64,000 nt of DNA from Methylocapsa aurea (GCF_000746085.1 NZ_JQKO01000004.1:229565-293564), one strand, 5' to 3'; positions 1 to 8,573 are shown, numbered from the stretch's first letter. Notes: generated by a model from the sequence alone, not told the origin. Made by a program: numbers and translations.

Positions 1-490
1 AAACCATCCCGCCCTCGCGATCGGCGACATAGAGCCGATGGCCCGCTTTGTCGATCACGACGGCCGCCGGCGAGCGCCCGACCCGCGCGACCGCCGATAT
101 TGCGCCCGTTCGCACATCGACGCGGCTCACGGCGCCGCTGTTCCAATCGCCGACTAAGAGCGAAGCGCCGTCGCGCGCGACCGCTATGCCAAATGGCGCG
201 CCGCCGATCTGGAGCGTCGCGATGACGCGCAAATGCTCAGCGTCGAGCACCGTGATCGCTCCAATGTCGGGATGGGTCGCGTAGACGCGCCCTTGCTCGG
301 CCGCGACAGCGAGGCCGACCGGGCCGCGCGCGACATCGATCTTGGCCGCGACCTTATTCGACAGAGGGTCGAGGATGAGAATGCGTCCATCCTGATCGGC
401 GACATAGATGAATTCGCCCGCAAGCGCCGAGACGGCGCCGACAAAGCCGCTCAATGCCGCAAGCAAGAGCAACCCTGCGATGGCCCGCAT
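1..490 (-). CDS. Secreted YVTN/YncE-like beta-propeller protein (partial, runs off left edge)
   Basis: The gene opens with ATG at 490-488, three bases after the mxaD stop, and stays open for 163 codons to the window edge. A signal peptide is visible (MRAIAGLLLLAALSGFVGAV), followed by blades with the repeated pattern of this family: FIYVADQDGRI, GRVYATHPDIGAI and RLYVADREGG. Such propellers act in the periplasm, and relatives accompany PQQ-dependent alcohol oxidation systems. Its place directly after mxaD, in the same strand and apparently the same transcript, matches the slot usually occupied by mxaE, but I cannot confirm that name from the part seen. The 3-prime end is outside the window. 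Confidence 0.8.
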   Translation of the reverse strand, partial: MRAIAGLLLLAALSGFVGAVSALAGEFIYVADQDGRILILDPLSNKVAAKIDVARGPVGLAVAAEQGRVYATHPDIGAITVLDAEHLRVIATLQIGGAPFGIAVARDGASLLVGDWNSGAVSRVDVRTGAISAVARVGRSPAAVVIDKAGHRLYVADREGGMV

Positions 491-493
491 GTG

Positions 494-1027
494 CTAGCCG
501 TTCTTCTCGGCCTTGGCCTTCAGTCCCTCAAGTCCCGTTCGAAAGAAGCCGGACATGGCCTTGATGGCGGCTTCATCGTTCAGAGCGTCCGGCGGAAAAT
601 TTCCGGTGTCGCCGCGATAAAAGCGGCCTATCCAAGCAACGGTGGAGCCCCCGCCCTCACGCGGTTTGACGGTCAGCGTGGCCGAATAGAAGCTCACCGG
701 CAAAGCCTCCGCATTTGGCTCCGCCAACCGGTAGGAATAGCTCATTGCGCCGGCGTCATATTCATCGAGACCGTCAACAAGAACGCCGCCGCTTTTCAGG
801 GCAACCTTACGTTCGGCGCCGGGCTTGTTGCCGGCTTCGCTCACGCTTTGCGCAACCATCGGATGCCAGGAGGCGATGGCGCCGAAATCGGCGATGAGCG
901 CCCATACAACCTTCGGATCGGCCGCGATCGCAATGTTGTCCTCGGCCTTTTGCGGCGTCGGCCCATGGGCGCCGGCCGGAGGCGCGAGGAACGCCAACGT
1001 CGCCGCAATCAACAGGAAATATCTCAT
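494..1027 (-). CDS. mxaD: MxaD, periplasmic methanol oxidation accessory protein
   Basis: A 177-residue protein with a signal peptide (MRYFLLIAATLAFLAPPAGA) followed by an SRPBCC/polyketide-cyclase-like fold, recognisable from the START-like opening around residues 35-60 (DPKVVWALIADFGAIASWHP). MxaD is known from other methylotrophs as a small periplasmic protein that helps methanol dehydrogenase interact with cytochrome cL. Position after mxaL in the operon supports the name. The stop TAG is at 496-494, followed after three bases by the propeller gene, so translation of the two is probably coupled. Confidence 0.9.
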   Translation of the reverse strand: MRYFLLIAATLAFLAPPAGAHGPTPQKAEDNIAIAADPKVVWALIADFGAIASWHPMVAQSVSEAGNKPGAERKVALKSGGVLVDGLDEYDAGAMSYSYRLAEPNAEALPVSFYSATLTVKPREGGGSTVAWIGRFYRGDTGNFPPDALNDEAAIKAMSGFFRTGLEGLKAKAEKNG

Positions 1028-1032
1028 CGAAC

Positions 1033-2046
1033 CTATGTCCTCCGGAAGAATGGGAATGCGAAAGATTTTGCGCCGAACCGACGCCGCAATGCGGCGAGCG
1101 CGGGCGCCAAGCCGTAGGCGGCAAGAAGCAAGGCCAGGGCGCCGCTGGCCAAGAAAGGGCGCAGATCGAGAGCGACAGGGACCGGACGCGGCTTTGCTGT
1201 TTCCTTCAAAGCGGCGACGAAAGAAGGCGCATCCGAAAGATGCCGATAGGCAAGCCCCGTGGCCTCGGCGAGACTCTTAAGATAAGGCTCGCGCACCGAA
1301 GACAAATGTTCCGAGCCGGTCGCGACTTGCCCGCCAAAGGGAGCATTGCGCGGATTATAGCCTTCTCGGCCTTCGGCGTCCTTCGGCGGCGGCCCGAAAC
1401 GATTCTCCTGCAGAACGTCGTTCATGCCGTAGAAGCCGATTTCGCGTCCGTCATCGTCGAATTTCGGAATCGGCGATAAGGCATATTCGCCAACGCCCAT
1501 GATGAGCCCCTTAACAGCCCCGCGCTCGCCTTCGAACGCAGGACCGCCGGAAGCCGGCGGCGGCGGCGCCTCATGCCCATCGGTGAAGAAAGCGAGATCG
1601 GCCTTCACGTCTCGCGCCATGTCGATTGCGCGGTAGAGGCCCATGGCGACATGGCTGTCACCCTCCCAGCCCATGCGCCAATCGAGGCCCGCGAGGGTTC
1701 CTTCGATCGCATCGAACGCCGCGCAGACGTCGACCGGCTCAAATAAGAGAAAGGACTGCCGCTCGCTGAAGACGCCAAGCCCGAAACGCGCTGGACAAGG
1801 CAAACTGGCCAGCGCCTCCCTCAAGACGCTCTTGACGAGATCAAGGCGGCTCGCCGGGCGCCCGGCCAGTTTGACGTCGCGGACATTCATGCTGCCGGTG
1901 ATGTCGACGATCACAAGAACATCGACGCCATTGCCCGTGCGCGTCAAGGAGGGCGCGGCGAAGGTTGCAAACAGCAACAAGGCGGCCCCAGTCAGCACCC
2001 AAAACCGCGGGTCGCGGAGCGAACCCCGACTGGCGGGAGCGATCAC
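1033..2046 (-). CDS. mxaL: MxaL, von Willebrand factor A domain protein
   Basis: A 337-residue protein with an N-terminal membrane segment (residues about 13-35), a VWA domain whose metal-ion-dependent adhesion site reads VIVDITGSMN (DxTxS type), and a second membrane helix near residues 298-318. In methylotrophs MxaA, MxaC, MxaK and MxaL are required for calcium insertion or assembly of methanol dehydrogenase. It starts with GTG at 2046, and its start overlaps the mxaK stop as GTGA, so the two are translationally coupled. Only five bases separate it from mxaD. Confidence 0.92.
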   Translation of the reverse strand: MIAPASRGSLRDPRFWVLTGAALLLFATFAAPSLTRTGNGVDVLVIVDITGSMNVRDVKLAGRPASRLDLVKSVLREALASLPCPARFGLGVFSERQSFLLFEPVDVCAAFDAIEGTLAGLDWRMGWEGDSHVAMGLYRAIDMARDVKADLAFFTDGHEAPPPPASGGPAFEGERGAVKGLIMGVGEYALSPIPKFDDDGREIGFYGMNDVLQENRFGPPPKDAEGREGYNPRNAPFGGQVATGSEHLSSVREPYLKSLAEATGLAYRHLSDAPSFVAALKETAKPRPVPVALDLRPFLASGALALLLAAYGLAPALAALRRRFGAKSFAFPFFRRT

Positions 2047-2639
2047 GGCTCCCCCCTTGGGATTCCTGGGACATCGGTCCAGAGCCCTTTCTCGCCGGCG
2101 CGCATTTCATCGCCCTTGGAGTCGAAGGCCGGATAATCGCGAATGAGGCGCATGGCGACATCGAGATTGTAGCGCGCATCCCACAGATCAGGATCGAGCC
2201 GGAGCGCCTGCCGATAATCCTCCTTGGCCAGATTGATGAGCGGCGCAGCGGAGTCTGGTTTGGCGCGTTGAAGGAGATCGAAGGCGAGCCGCATCCGGGC
2301 ATTGCCGAAATTAAGCCGCGCCCGCGCGCGAACCGCCCGATCGCCAGCCCTCTCGATAAGATCCATGAGCCCTTGGGCTTCATCAATCCGATCGTGAAGA
2401 ATGAAGAATTGCAGCCGAGCGAAGAGGAGCGGCGCCGGCGCGTCGTCCCCGACAGGCGCATCTCGCCCCAAGGCCAAGGCGGCAATGGATTTGTTATGCG
2501 CCGCATTGCGAAAGAGCAGCCAACCGGATGCAATCAAACCAAGGATGGCGAGGCCAAGGCAGCCGATGAGCACTGTGGATCGCGCACGGCGCCAGAGAAG
2601 ACGCAGTTCCTGTCTGACGCGAGCGACGCCTTTGTGCAT
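2043..2639 (-). CDS. mxaK: MxaK, methanol dehydrogenase maturation protein
   Basis: A 198-residue protein with one N-terminal membrane anchor (about residues 24-44, VLIGCLGLAILGLIASGWLL) and a TPR-like helical periplasmic part (for example AKEDYRQALRLDPDLWDARY near residues 145-165). MxaK belongs to the MxaACKL group needed to make active, calcium-loaded methanol dehydrogenase. The start overlaps the mxaC stop (ATGA) and the stop overlaps the mxaL start, so it lies inside a tightly packed operon. The function is assigned by operon position and general fold, as the sequence has no catalytic motif. Confidence 0.9.
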   Translation of the reverse strand: MHKGVARVRQELRLLWRRARSTVLIGCLGLAILGLIASGWLLFRNAAHNKSIAALALGRDAPVGDDAPAPLLFARLQFFILHDRIDEAQGLMDLIERAGDRAVRARARLNFGNARMRLAFDLLQRAKPDSAAPLINLAKEDYRQALRLDPDLWDARYNLDVAMRLIRDYPAFDSKGDEMRAGEKGLWTDVPGIPRGEP

Positions 2640-3667
2640 CAGGCAGGCCCACGGCGCGCGAGGCGCAACGGACGTTCGACAACGCCCTTGCGCAAGGAGA
2701 CTTCGCAGAGCTTGGCGCCGAGCAGCAGCGCTGTCGCCAAGCCCGCCAGCGCGTAGAAGGTCGCTGCGAGATCCTGGCGCGGAATGCGCTCCCGATAAAC
2801 AATGGGATGATTTTCCAGCCGATCGATTTCCCGCACCGCCTCGCGCACCGCGTCGGGGCTTTCGACTTCGAAAGCCTTGTAAGGAATTCCAAGACTTTTG
2901 AAAAAAATATCGAGATGGCGCTCGGGCATCGCCTGCGGCGTATCCTGTCCTGGCTCCGGCGCCTCAAAAATGCCTCTGTCGCCCGCCGTGCGGAGGAACA
3001 GCCAATAGAGATTGACGCGAACGCGGGCAAAGCCGGCGCGCAGCTTATTCTGAAGGCGAGGATCGATGACGGCGGCCCCATCCGAGACGAGCAGCACGAC
3101 GCGGGAGGCGAGCGGCGCGCCTTCCTCCGACATCGCCAAAGCCATGCTCAGACCGCGCCCGACATCGGTCTTGGCGAGGCCCGGGCGGTCGATGGCGTCA
3201 ACCGCCGCGAGCACAGCGTCGCGGCGGTCGGTCAATGGCAGGACGAGCATGGGCGCGCTCGAGAAGGCCGCAACGCCGATGCGATCATGTTCGCGCTGCA
3301 GGACGAAGTCCCGCAGAATGCGGCGGGCGGCGGAGGCCTTCGATTCCTCGCCGCCGGTTGGCTGGCGTCCGGCGAAAGTTTCGTTCATGCTGCCGCTGCG
3401 GTCGATCAGCAGGACCGTCTCGGCGCCTTGCCCAACCCGCTCCGTCCATTGGCCGCGCCGGTAGGGGCCGGCAAGGGCGAGGATCGTCGCTCCGATGGCT
3501 ATGATTCCCGTGGCCGCAACAGCGAGGCTGACGATGCGCGAGAAAAGATCTTCCGGAAGTCCTTCGAGCGATGGATAGGCTTGCCTCCGCGATGCTGAAA
3601 GAAAAATCGGCAGCGCCGCGAGGGGCAACAGCCAGAGCATCTGCGGCTGCGCAAAGATCGCATTCAT
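2639..3667 (-). CDS. mxaC: MxaC, VWA domain membrane protein
   Basis: A 342-residue protein. Two membrane helices flank the N-terminal part (residues about 5-20 and 48-70), a VWA domain follows with the MIDAS motif LLIDRSGSMNETF, and a C-terminal helix (ATFYALAGLATALLLGAKL) closes the protein. This Bat/Aer-like layout is typical of MxaC. The start was set at the ATG at 3667-3665 because it overlaps the mxaA stop as ATGA; a longer in-frame start lies inside mxaA and is unlikely. MxaC and MxaL are two separate VWA proteins that probably work together with the MoxR-type ATPase MxaR. Confidence 0.92.
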   Translation of the reverse strand: MNAIFAQPQMLWLLPLAALPIFLSASRRQAYPSLEGLPEDLFSRIVSLAVAATGIIAIGATILALAGPYRRGQWTERVGQGAETVLLIDRSGSMNETFAGRQPTGGEESKASAARRILRDFVLQREHDRIGVAAFSSAPMLVLPLTDRRDAVLAAVDAIDRPGLAKTDVGRGLSMALAMSEEGAPLASRVVLLVSDGAAVIDPRLQNKLRAGFARVRVNLYWLFLRTAGDRGIFEAPEPGQDTPQAMPERHLDIFFKSLGIPYKAFEVESPDAVREAVREIDRLENHPIVYRERIPRQDLAATFYALAGLATALLLGAKLCEVSLRKGVVERPLRLARRGPA

Positions 3668-4629
3668 TTGGCGGTCCTCTCCAAATTGGCGAGGCGGCGG
3701 CAAAAGGCGATGAGGAGGGTCGGCGGCAGATCCCTTATCGCGCCTGACGCATCGTCGCCGAAAAACGCGCGGCGGGACGCCGAGAAGAAATGGCTGAACT
3801 CGGCCTCGACAAGTCGATAAGCGGGATGGGCGGCCAAGAATCCCGGAAGATCGTCCGCGAGGACGCGCCGCCCCGCCGTCAGATCGATGGACCGATGCAA
3901 AACGAGCAACGCCTGACGGTAGGTCTCTTCGCCTCCGTCAACCTGTAGATTCGCAACCTGGAGATCCGCATCCTGGAGATCCGCATCCTGGAGATCCGCG
4001 CGAACTTGGCGCGACGCCGCGGCGAAGGGGCGGGTCGCTCGCCGCCGAAAAGGCCACCATGCGCGATCGAAAGCAACGATGAGCAGCAACCCGGCCGAAG
4101 CCGCGCCGAAGCCGCCTGCCGCGCGTTCATACCGATGCAGGGCGATGGGTTGCGGCGCGATGTCCGGGCGGAGCAGATCATCCGGCTCTTGCGCTGAAGG
4201 CCGCATTTCGCGCAGAGGCGATACGCCAAAGGACCAGGCCGGGATCTTCGCTTCGATCCTGTTTCCGGCAGACGTGAAATCCAACGCGAAGCCAGGAATA
4301 ACCAAGGTGCGGGCGTCAAGCGCTGCATAGAAATTCTGATATTCGAGATGGAGCCGCCAATGCTTGACTGATCCCGCGCTCGCTTCATCGACGTCGAGCC
4401 GAACAAGATCCAGCCAATAGGCGACGGGGCCGAGCTTCGGCAATGACGCGCGTTGGAGCTCGTAACCGCTCGCCGCCGGCGCGTCGATGTCGAGCGCAAT
4501 GACATCGCCGAGGAAATAGCCGAAAGGCCGCGGCCCTTCGATAACGACCGGCCCGATCTGGCCAACCGCAGCCTCGGCGCTCAGCATCAAGGCCAAGCAA
4601 CCCACCAGCCCTTGCGGCCGCATCGACAT
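3664..4629 (-). CDS. mxaA: MxaA, methanol dehydrogenase calcium-insertion accessory protein
   Basis: A protein of about 321 residues with a signal peptide (MRPQGLVGCLALMLSAEAAV), a periplasmic domain of roughly 150 residues, one membrane helix (near GFGAASAGLLLIVAF) and a cytoplasmic tail. MxaA is one of the products needed to obtain calcium-containing active enzyme. The ATG at 4629 was chosen because GGAGGG lies nine bases upstream; a TTG at 4638, overlapping the mxaS stop, is the alternative. Just after the helix the tail carries four A-(D/N)-L-Q-x pentapeptides encoded by a 15-bp tandem repeat at 3943-4002, which looks like a local expansion. The stop overlaps the mxaC start. Confidence 0.9.
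   Translation of the reverse strand: MSMRPQGLVGCLALMLSAEAAVGQIGPVVIEGPRPFGYFLGDVIALDIDAPAASGYELQRASLPKLGPVAYWLDLVRLDVDEASAGSVKHWRLHLEYQNFYAALDARTLVIPGFALDFTSAGNRIEAKIPAWSFGVSPLREMRPSAQEPDDLLRPDIAPQPIALHRYERAAGGFGAASAGLLLIVAFDRAWWPFRRRATRPFAAASRQVRADLQDADLQDADLQVANLQVDGGEETYRQALLVLHRSIDLTAGRRVLADDLPGFLAAHPAYRLVEAEFSHFFSASRRAFFGDDASGAIRDLPPTLLIAFCRRLANLERTAK
3943..4002 (-). repeat. 15-bp tandem repeat inside mxaA, four units
   Basis: Four consecutive 15-bp units lie at 3943-3957, 3958-3972, 3973-3987 and 3988-4002. The second and third are identical (CTGGAGATCCGCATC on the plus strand) and the outer two differ by a few bases. In the mxaA frame they encode four A-(D/N)-L-Q-x pentapeptides. Confidence 0.9.
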
Positions 4630-4634
4630 CCTGC

Positions 4635-5483
4635 TCAACCCTCCAGCAGATGGCGCGACATCTCATCCGCGTCGAGTCTGTCCGCAAGCTCGATCGGCGG
4701 CCGGCCATAGCGCATCAGCAGGCGCCGCAATCGCGTGCGCCGGGCGCGCGCCTCGGCGCGCCATTTCTCGCGCAACGACGGGCGCATGAAGATTTTGCGC
4801 CGCCGCCCGGTTTCGAGATCGGCCAGTTCGATCAACCCCCAGGGCGGCAAATCCTCCTCCTCCGCTGAGTCTCCAACCAGGATCGGCGCGATGTCGTGCC
4901 GGCCAAGCGCCGCCAATGCTTCCTCGATTTTGGCCATCCTCAGCCGAAAATCCGAGACGAGAAAGACGAGCTTGCGCCGGCCCGCCACGGATCGCGCCGC
5001 ATCCGCCAGGCCTGCAGCGCTTCGCCCGATCGGAGCCAAACTTTCGAATGCGCGGCCGATTTCGACATCCAACCCGCGCCGCCGGGCGAGCGGAAACATG
5101 AAATCATCGCGAACCGATTCATCGAAGCCAATCAGGCCGAAAGCATCGCCGTAGCCGCGCGCAGAGCGGGCCAGCAACGTGCAAAAGTCTGCCACGAGAT
5201 GATATTTCGATGCGCGGCCAACAAAGCCCATCGACGCGGAGAGGTCGACCAGCGCATAGACATCAATCGACATGCGCTGATTGAAACGGCGAACATAGAT
5301 TTCGCCGAAAGGATCGCGCAGCGAGGCGCGCAGGTCGATCCGCCGCGCGTCCGGGCAGCGCAGGAAGGGAACGTGATCGCGGAATTGGCCGCTTCCGCCG
5401 GGCTCGCGACCCAGATGGGCGCCAGCGACGAGGTTAGCCGAGCACCCGCGCATCCGATAGGCGATGAGCGCGTCGTCCATCAT
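4635..5483 (-). CDS. mxaS: MxaS, DUF58 domain protein
   Basis: A 282-residue cytoplasmic protein with a DUF58 core: the usual RRIDLRASLRDPFGE segment near residues 47-61 and a VWA-like DxSxS motif (ALVDLSASMGF, about residues 77-87). DUF58 proteins are normally paired with MoxR AAA+ ATPases, as here with mxaR immediately upstream (stop and start overlap as ATGA). MxaS is a conserved but poorly understood member of the methanol dehydrogenase maturation cluster. ATG codons at 5483 and 5480 are both possible. Confidence 0.9.
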   Translation of the reverse strand: MMDDALIAYRMRGCSANLVAGAHLGREPGGSGQFRDHVPFLRCPDARRIDLRASLRDPFGEIYVRRFNQRMSIDVYALVDLSASMGFVGRASKYHLVADFCTLLARSARGYGDAFGLIGFDESVRDDFMFPLARRRGLDVEIGRAFESLAPIGRSAAGLADAARSVAGRRKLVFLVSDFRLRMAKIEEALAALGRHDIAPILVGDSAEEEDLPPWGLIELADLETGRRRKIFMRPSLREKWRAEARARRTRLRRLLMRYGRPPIELADRLDADEMSRHLLEG

Positions 5484-6526
5484 GGCGCAGGGACTTTGGC
5501 GAAGACCGCCCGGCAGAAGTCCCGCATGATCGCATCACGCCGCAGCTCATAGACTGGATGGAGGAAAATGCGATGCGCCATCGTCTCCACGAAGACGTCG
5601 CGGATATCCTCGGGCACGATAATGTCGCGGCCTTCAAGCCAGGCGCGCACCCGCGCCGCGCGCGCCAGATAGCTCAAGCCGCGGGGACTGCCGCCGCCCA
5701 GCACAAGGCGCTCCATATCGACATCGGGAATATCGATTCCCGCCGCCGCCGGCTCCGTCACAGCGTCCCAAAGGGCGACGACATAGCGCTCGAGAGCCTC
5801 GCTCGACCGGACCCGGCTTTGAATCGCTTGGGCCACAACGTTCAGATCGCGGTAATCGATCATATTCTCGGGAACCGAATGAACCAGCGCATCGACGTCA
5901 TGAAAGCGCGGATCGAAAATGAGCGCTCGCCGAATATCTGCGTCCTTCGGCGTCTCGATGCCGATTTCCATGAAGAAGCGGTCGCGCGCCGCCGCTGGCA
6001 ATTCAAAGGTTTCCTCTTTCTCGATCCGGTTGCGATCCGCGAAGACCTGAAGATGCGGGAAGCGATAGGCGCGATTGAGAGCCACAACGCTTCTTTCGGC
6101 CATCAAGCGAAGCAAGAGCGAGTGGACCTGTGGGCGCGCCCGGTTGATCTCATTGAAAAAAAAGATCGATAGATCGCCCTCGTTCCGCAGCACGGGCCCC
6201 GGATCGACCCTCGGCCTCCCATCGGCGCCAAGATAGGTGTAATAGATGAGGTCGCTCGGCATGAGATCAACCATGCCTTCGATGCGCTCGAAGGCGCCGC
6301 CGATCGCGCGGGCGAAGGCGCGGAGCATCGTCGTCTTGCCGGCGCCGACGTCCCCTTCGAGCAGGACATGACCGCGCGCGAAAATCGCGATGACGAGCAG
6401 CCGGACCGCCCTGTCCTGCCCTAAGATGGCCTTGCCGATTTCGCGTTGCAAGCGAAAGGCGGCGCTCCTCCAATCCTCAAGGAGAGCGTCGCGCTCGCAA
6501 GCAAGTTCAGCAGACATCCGCGGCAT
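5480..6526 (-). CDS. mxaR: MxaR, MoxR-family AAA+ ATPase
   Basis: A 348-residue AAA+ ATPase of the MoxR class. The Walker A motif is GDVGAGKTTM and the Walker B region reads FFFNEINRARPQ, with Asn where many MoxR proteins have Asp. MoxR ATPases act as chaperones that load cofactors or remodel partner complexes; here the partners are likely MxaS, MxaC and MxaL. The reading frame is open back to 6667, overlapping the mxaI stop, but the ATG at 6526 (MPRMSAELACERD) gives the normal family length, and the extra 47 residues would be an Arg-rich stretch translated across the hairpin at 6638-6660. Confidence 0.88.
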   Translation of the reverse strand: MPRMSAELACERDALLEDWRSAAFRLQREIGKAILGQDRAVRLLVIAIFARGHVLLEGDVGAGKTTMLRAFARAIGGAFERIEGMVDLMPSDLIYYTYLGADGRPRVDPGPVLRNEGDLSIFFFNEINRARPQVHSLLLRLMAERSVVALNRAYRFPHLQVFADRNRIEKEETFELPAAARDRFFMEIGIETPKDADIRRALIFDPRFHDVDALVHSVPENMIDYRDLNVVAQAIQSRVRSSEALERYVVALWDAVTEPAAAGIDIPDVDMERLVLGGGSPRGLSYLARAARVRAWLEGRDIIVPEDIRDVFVETMAHRIFLHPVYELRRDAIMRDFCRAVFAKVPAP

Positions 6527-6637
6527 AATCCGGTGCTTGCGACGCGCTGCCCGCAGTCGAGTCAAACGAAACAGATCGCGTCCCGCCGTCGCGCGCGGGG
6601 CGCGCCGCACACCGGTCGCGTTCTTCCAAAGAGCCAG

Positions 6638-6660
6638 GGAGCCGCGACGGGCGCGGCTCC
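6638..6660 (-). terminator. GC-rich hairpin between mxaI and mxaR
   Basis: GGAGCCGCG and CGCGGCTCC form a perfect 9-bp stem with a five-base loop, starting four bases after the mxaI stop codon. In the direction of transcription it is followed by only a short pyrimidine-rich stretch, so it may be a leaky terminator or an RNA-stabilising 3-prime structure rather than a full stop. It lies at the boundary between the highly expressed structural genes and the maturation genes. Confidence 0.7.
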
Positions 6661-6663
6661 GCT

Positions 6664-6972
6664 TCAATTCGCGATCTTTTCGATCTCGTAGACGAACTTT
6701 CCGGTCTTCTTGAAATTCTCGACGCGCTTCTTGTTGCGCTCCTCCATCGCCGCTATCGATTCGCTCTGCTTGGCGACCTCTTTAGGATTGTGCTTCGGGT
6801 CATATTTCGATCCAGCGATCTTGTCCGGAAAGCCCGGCTTTGGCTCCCAGCAATTGCCTGGCGCCGCGCATTTGGTGCCGTCATAAGCATTCGCGCCGAT
6901 AGTGGCGGCGCCCATGGCCAGCGAGCCGGCGAAGATGAAAGCAGCAATTTTCGTGGGTTTGGAAATCGACAT
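6664..6972 (-). CDS. mxaI: MxaI, methanol dehydrogenase small (beta) subunit
   Basis: A 102-residue precursor with a signal peptide ending near ANA (residues 26-28) and a mature protein of about 74 residues. It shows the family hallmarks: the two-cysteine start YDGTKCAAPGNCWEPKPGFP and a long, Lys-rich, highly charged helix (EERNKKRVENFKKTGKFVYE). MxaI wraps around MxaF in the alpha2-beta2 periplasmic enzyme; its precise role is unknown. A clear ribosome site (AGAGGAA) precedes the ATG. A hairpin precedes the gene and another follows it. Confidence 0.97.
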   Translation of the reverse strand: MSISKPTKIAAFIFAGSLAMGAATIGANAYDGTKCAAPGNCWEPKPGFPDKIAGSKYDPKHNPKEVAKQSESIAAMEERNKKRVENFKKTGKFVYEIEKIAN

Positions 6973-6997
6973 ATTGGGTTCCTCTCATTCTGGCTTA

Positions 6998-7025
6998 GAA
7001 GCATCGACGCCGATCGACATGCTTC
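6998..7025 (-). other. Hairpin in the mxaG-mxaI spacer
   Basis: GAAGCATCGA at 6998-7007 pairs with TCGACATGCTTC at 7014-7025, with one bulged base. It lies in the 78-bp spacer between mxaG and mxaI and could protect or process the transcript. There is no T-tract that would make it a strong terminator. Confidence 0.55.
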
Positions 7026-7050
7026 GCTTTTTTCATCATCTGGCGAAGAC

Positions 7051-7626
7051 TCACTTCGCCGCGCTGCAGAGCCCCGGCGCATCTTTGGGAACAACTTCAT
7101 TAGCGTCATAGGGCTTGAATTTCGCCTTTTCCGCGTCGGTCATCCACTCCGCTCCGCTTGGTCCATCCTTGTAGACATGCCGCGTCCAAGCCATCACTTG
7201 CAGCATTTCATCGAGCGTGAGATTTAAGGATTGCGGGCCCATTTGAGCCTGGCCGCCGCCGAAGATCGTTTCGAATAATCCCTGATCGGTCTTGTTCTTG
7301 GGATAGGTCCAATAATCGTCATTGAGGCCGGGGCCGATCTTGCCTTCCGCGAGATGCCCATGGCAGCCCGAGCAGGCGGTGAGAAAGGCTTCCTGGCCCT
7401 TGGCGAGGCAGCTCCAGTCCGAATTATAAGGATTGCGGCCGGTCTTGAGGAAGATCTTGACGCCTTCCGCATCGCGCCCTTCGGGGAGGGCTTCGTCAAG
7501 CGACATCGGCTGACCCGTCACGGTGTTGCGAAGATCGAGCGATGTGGTCTGCGCGATCGCGATGGATAAGCTAAGTCCCGTCAGAGCGCTCAAGCCAAGG
7601 ATCGTCGTTATTCCCAATTTCTTCAT
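7051..7626 (-). CDS. mxaG: MxaG, cytochrome cL (electron acceptor of methanol dehydrogenase)
   Basis: A 191-residue periplasmic c-type cytochrome. A signal peptide (MKKLGITTILGLSALTGLSL) precedes one haem-binding motif, CSGCH. The downstream segment GGGQAQMGPQSLNLTLDEML contains candidate methionine axial ligands. Cytochrome cL accepts electrons from PQQ in MxaF and passes them to cytochrome cH. The ATG at 7626 was chosen over the upstream start at 7680 because it gives a proper signal peptide and has GGAA eight bases upstream. It follows mxaJ and precedes mxaI, the standard order. Confidence 0.95.
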   Translation of the reverse strand: MKKLGITTILGLSALTGLSLSIAIAQTTSLDLRNTVTGQPMSLDEALPEGRDAEGVKIFLKTGRNPYNSDWSCLAKGQEAFLTACSGCHGHLAEGKIGPGLNDDYWTYPKNKTDQGLFETIFGGGQAQMGPQSLNLTLDEMLQVMAWTRHVYKDGPSGAEWMTDAEKAKFKPYDANEVVPKDAPGLCSAAK

Positions 7627-7676
7627 TTTGATTTCCGGCTTGAAGGTAAGGCCGATGCAAACGGCCCTTTGCGGTT

Positions 7677-8573
7677 TCACATTCCCTTGTCGAGAAGAGG
7701 AATGCCCTCCTCCTTGAGGATCGCCTCGATTTTCTGGCGCGCCTTGGCAAGGCCTATATTGACTTGATCGAGAAGCGCCTGGTCGCCTTTGCGCACGCCG
7801 ATCGATTGGTCGAAGTGATGCGGCACCTTTTGCCCATCGCTTCGAAAATTATCGTCGGAAATCATCGTCATGCGCAGAGGTTGCGCCGCCTGTTTGACGT
7901 AGCGCGCGACTTCCGGCGCGAAGGCGACGGCCAAGGCGGCGTTGCCGGAGGCGACTTCGCTGACCAGCTTTTCTGAGGGAACCTGCGTGTATTGATTTCG
8001 CGGCGAACGAAAATTCACGAGCGAATAGAGGTAGGCGAAATTATCCTCGTATTTTCCAACCTCGTGCAACATCGATTCCGCAGGCGAACTAAAGGCGACG
8101 GCAATGTGATCGAGCTTTTCAATGCGCGGGTCCTTCCAAGATTTGATCTCGGCGGATTGGTCGGCGCGGGACACGAATACATAGCCCGAGCGATAATAAG
8201 ACTCGCTCGTCAGAACGCGAGGGTCGCCAGCGTCGAGCCCCATCACAACATCGCAAGCATTCTTGTCGAGAAAATCCCGGACAAGATAAATCGCGGGCTT
8301 TTCAGTCCAAACGAAGTCGGGCTTGCGACCCATGGCCTCGGCAAGTATCGAGGCGATCCGATTTTCGAAGCCCGAGCCATCTTTGATCGAGAACGGAGCC
8401 TCGATTTGCGAACTGCAAATTCGTAGGGGCGCCGCCTCGGCGGGCGCGGCCGAGACTGGAGGGGCAGAGACTGGAGGGGCCGCCGCGCGAGGGCCGCTTC
8501 CGAAGGCGAGAAGCGCGAACGCCGAGCAGAGCCCCGTTAGGGTGAAAGCGCTCAAATGTGAGATACGGAACAT
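7677..8573 (-). CDS. mxaJ: MxaJ, periplasmic methanol oxidation protein
   Basis: A 298-residue protein with a signal peptide and a type II periplasmic solute-binding fold (LRICSSQIEAPFSIKDGSG at the start of the mature part, then ACDVVMGLDAGDPRVL). MxaJ is essential in some methylotrophs and is thought to help assemble or stabilise methanol dehydrogenase rather than to import a solute. An Ala/Pro-rich linker with a repeated APPVSA motif sits between signal peptide and domain. The ATG at 8573 is preceded by an in-frame TTG at 8576. The gene is separated from mxaF by a 162-bp spacer containing a large hairpin. Confidence 0.93.
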   Translation of the reverse strand: MFRISHLSAFTLTGLCSAFALLAFGSGPRAAAPPVSAPPVSAAPAEAAPLRICSSQIEAPFSIKDGSGFENRIASILAEAMGRKPDFVWTEKPAIYLVRDFLDKNACDVVMGLDAGDPRVLTSESYYRSGYVFVSRADQSAEIKSWKDPRIEKLDHIAVAFSSPAESMLHEVGKYEDNFAYLYSLVNFRSPRNQYTQVPSEKLVSEVASGNAALAVAFAPEVARYVKQAAQPLRMTMISDDNFRSDGQKVPHHFDQSIGVRKGDQALLDQVNIGLAKARQKIEAILKEEGIPLLDKGM

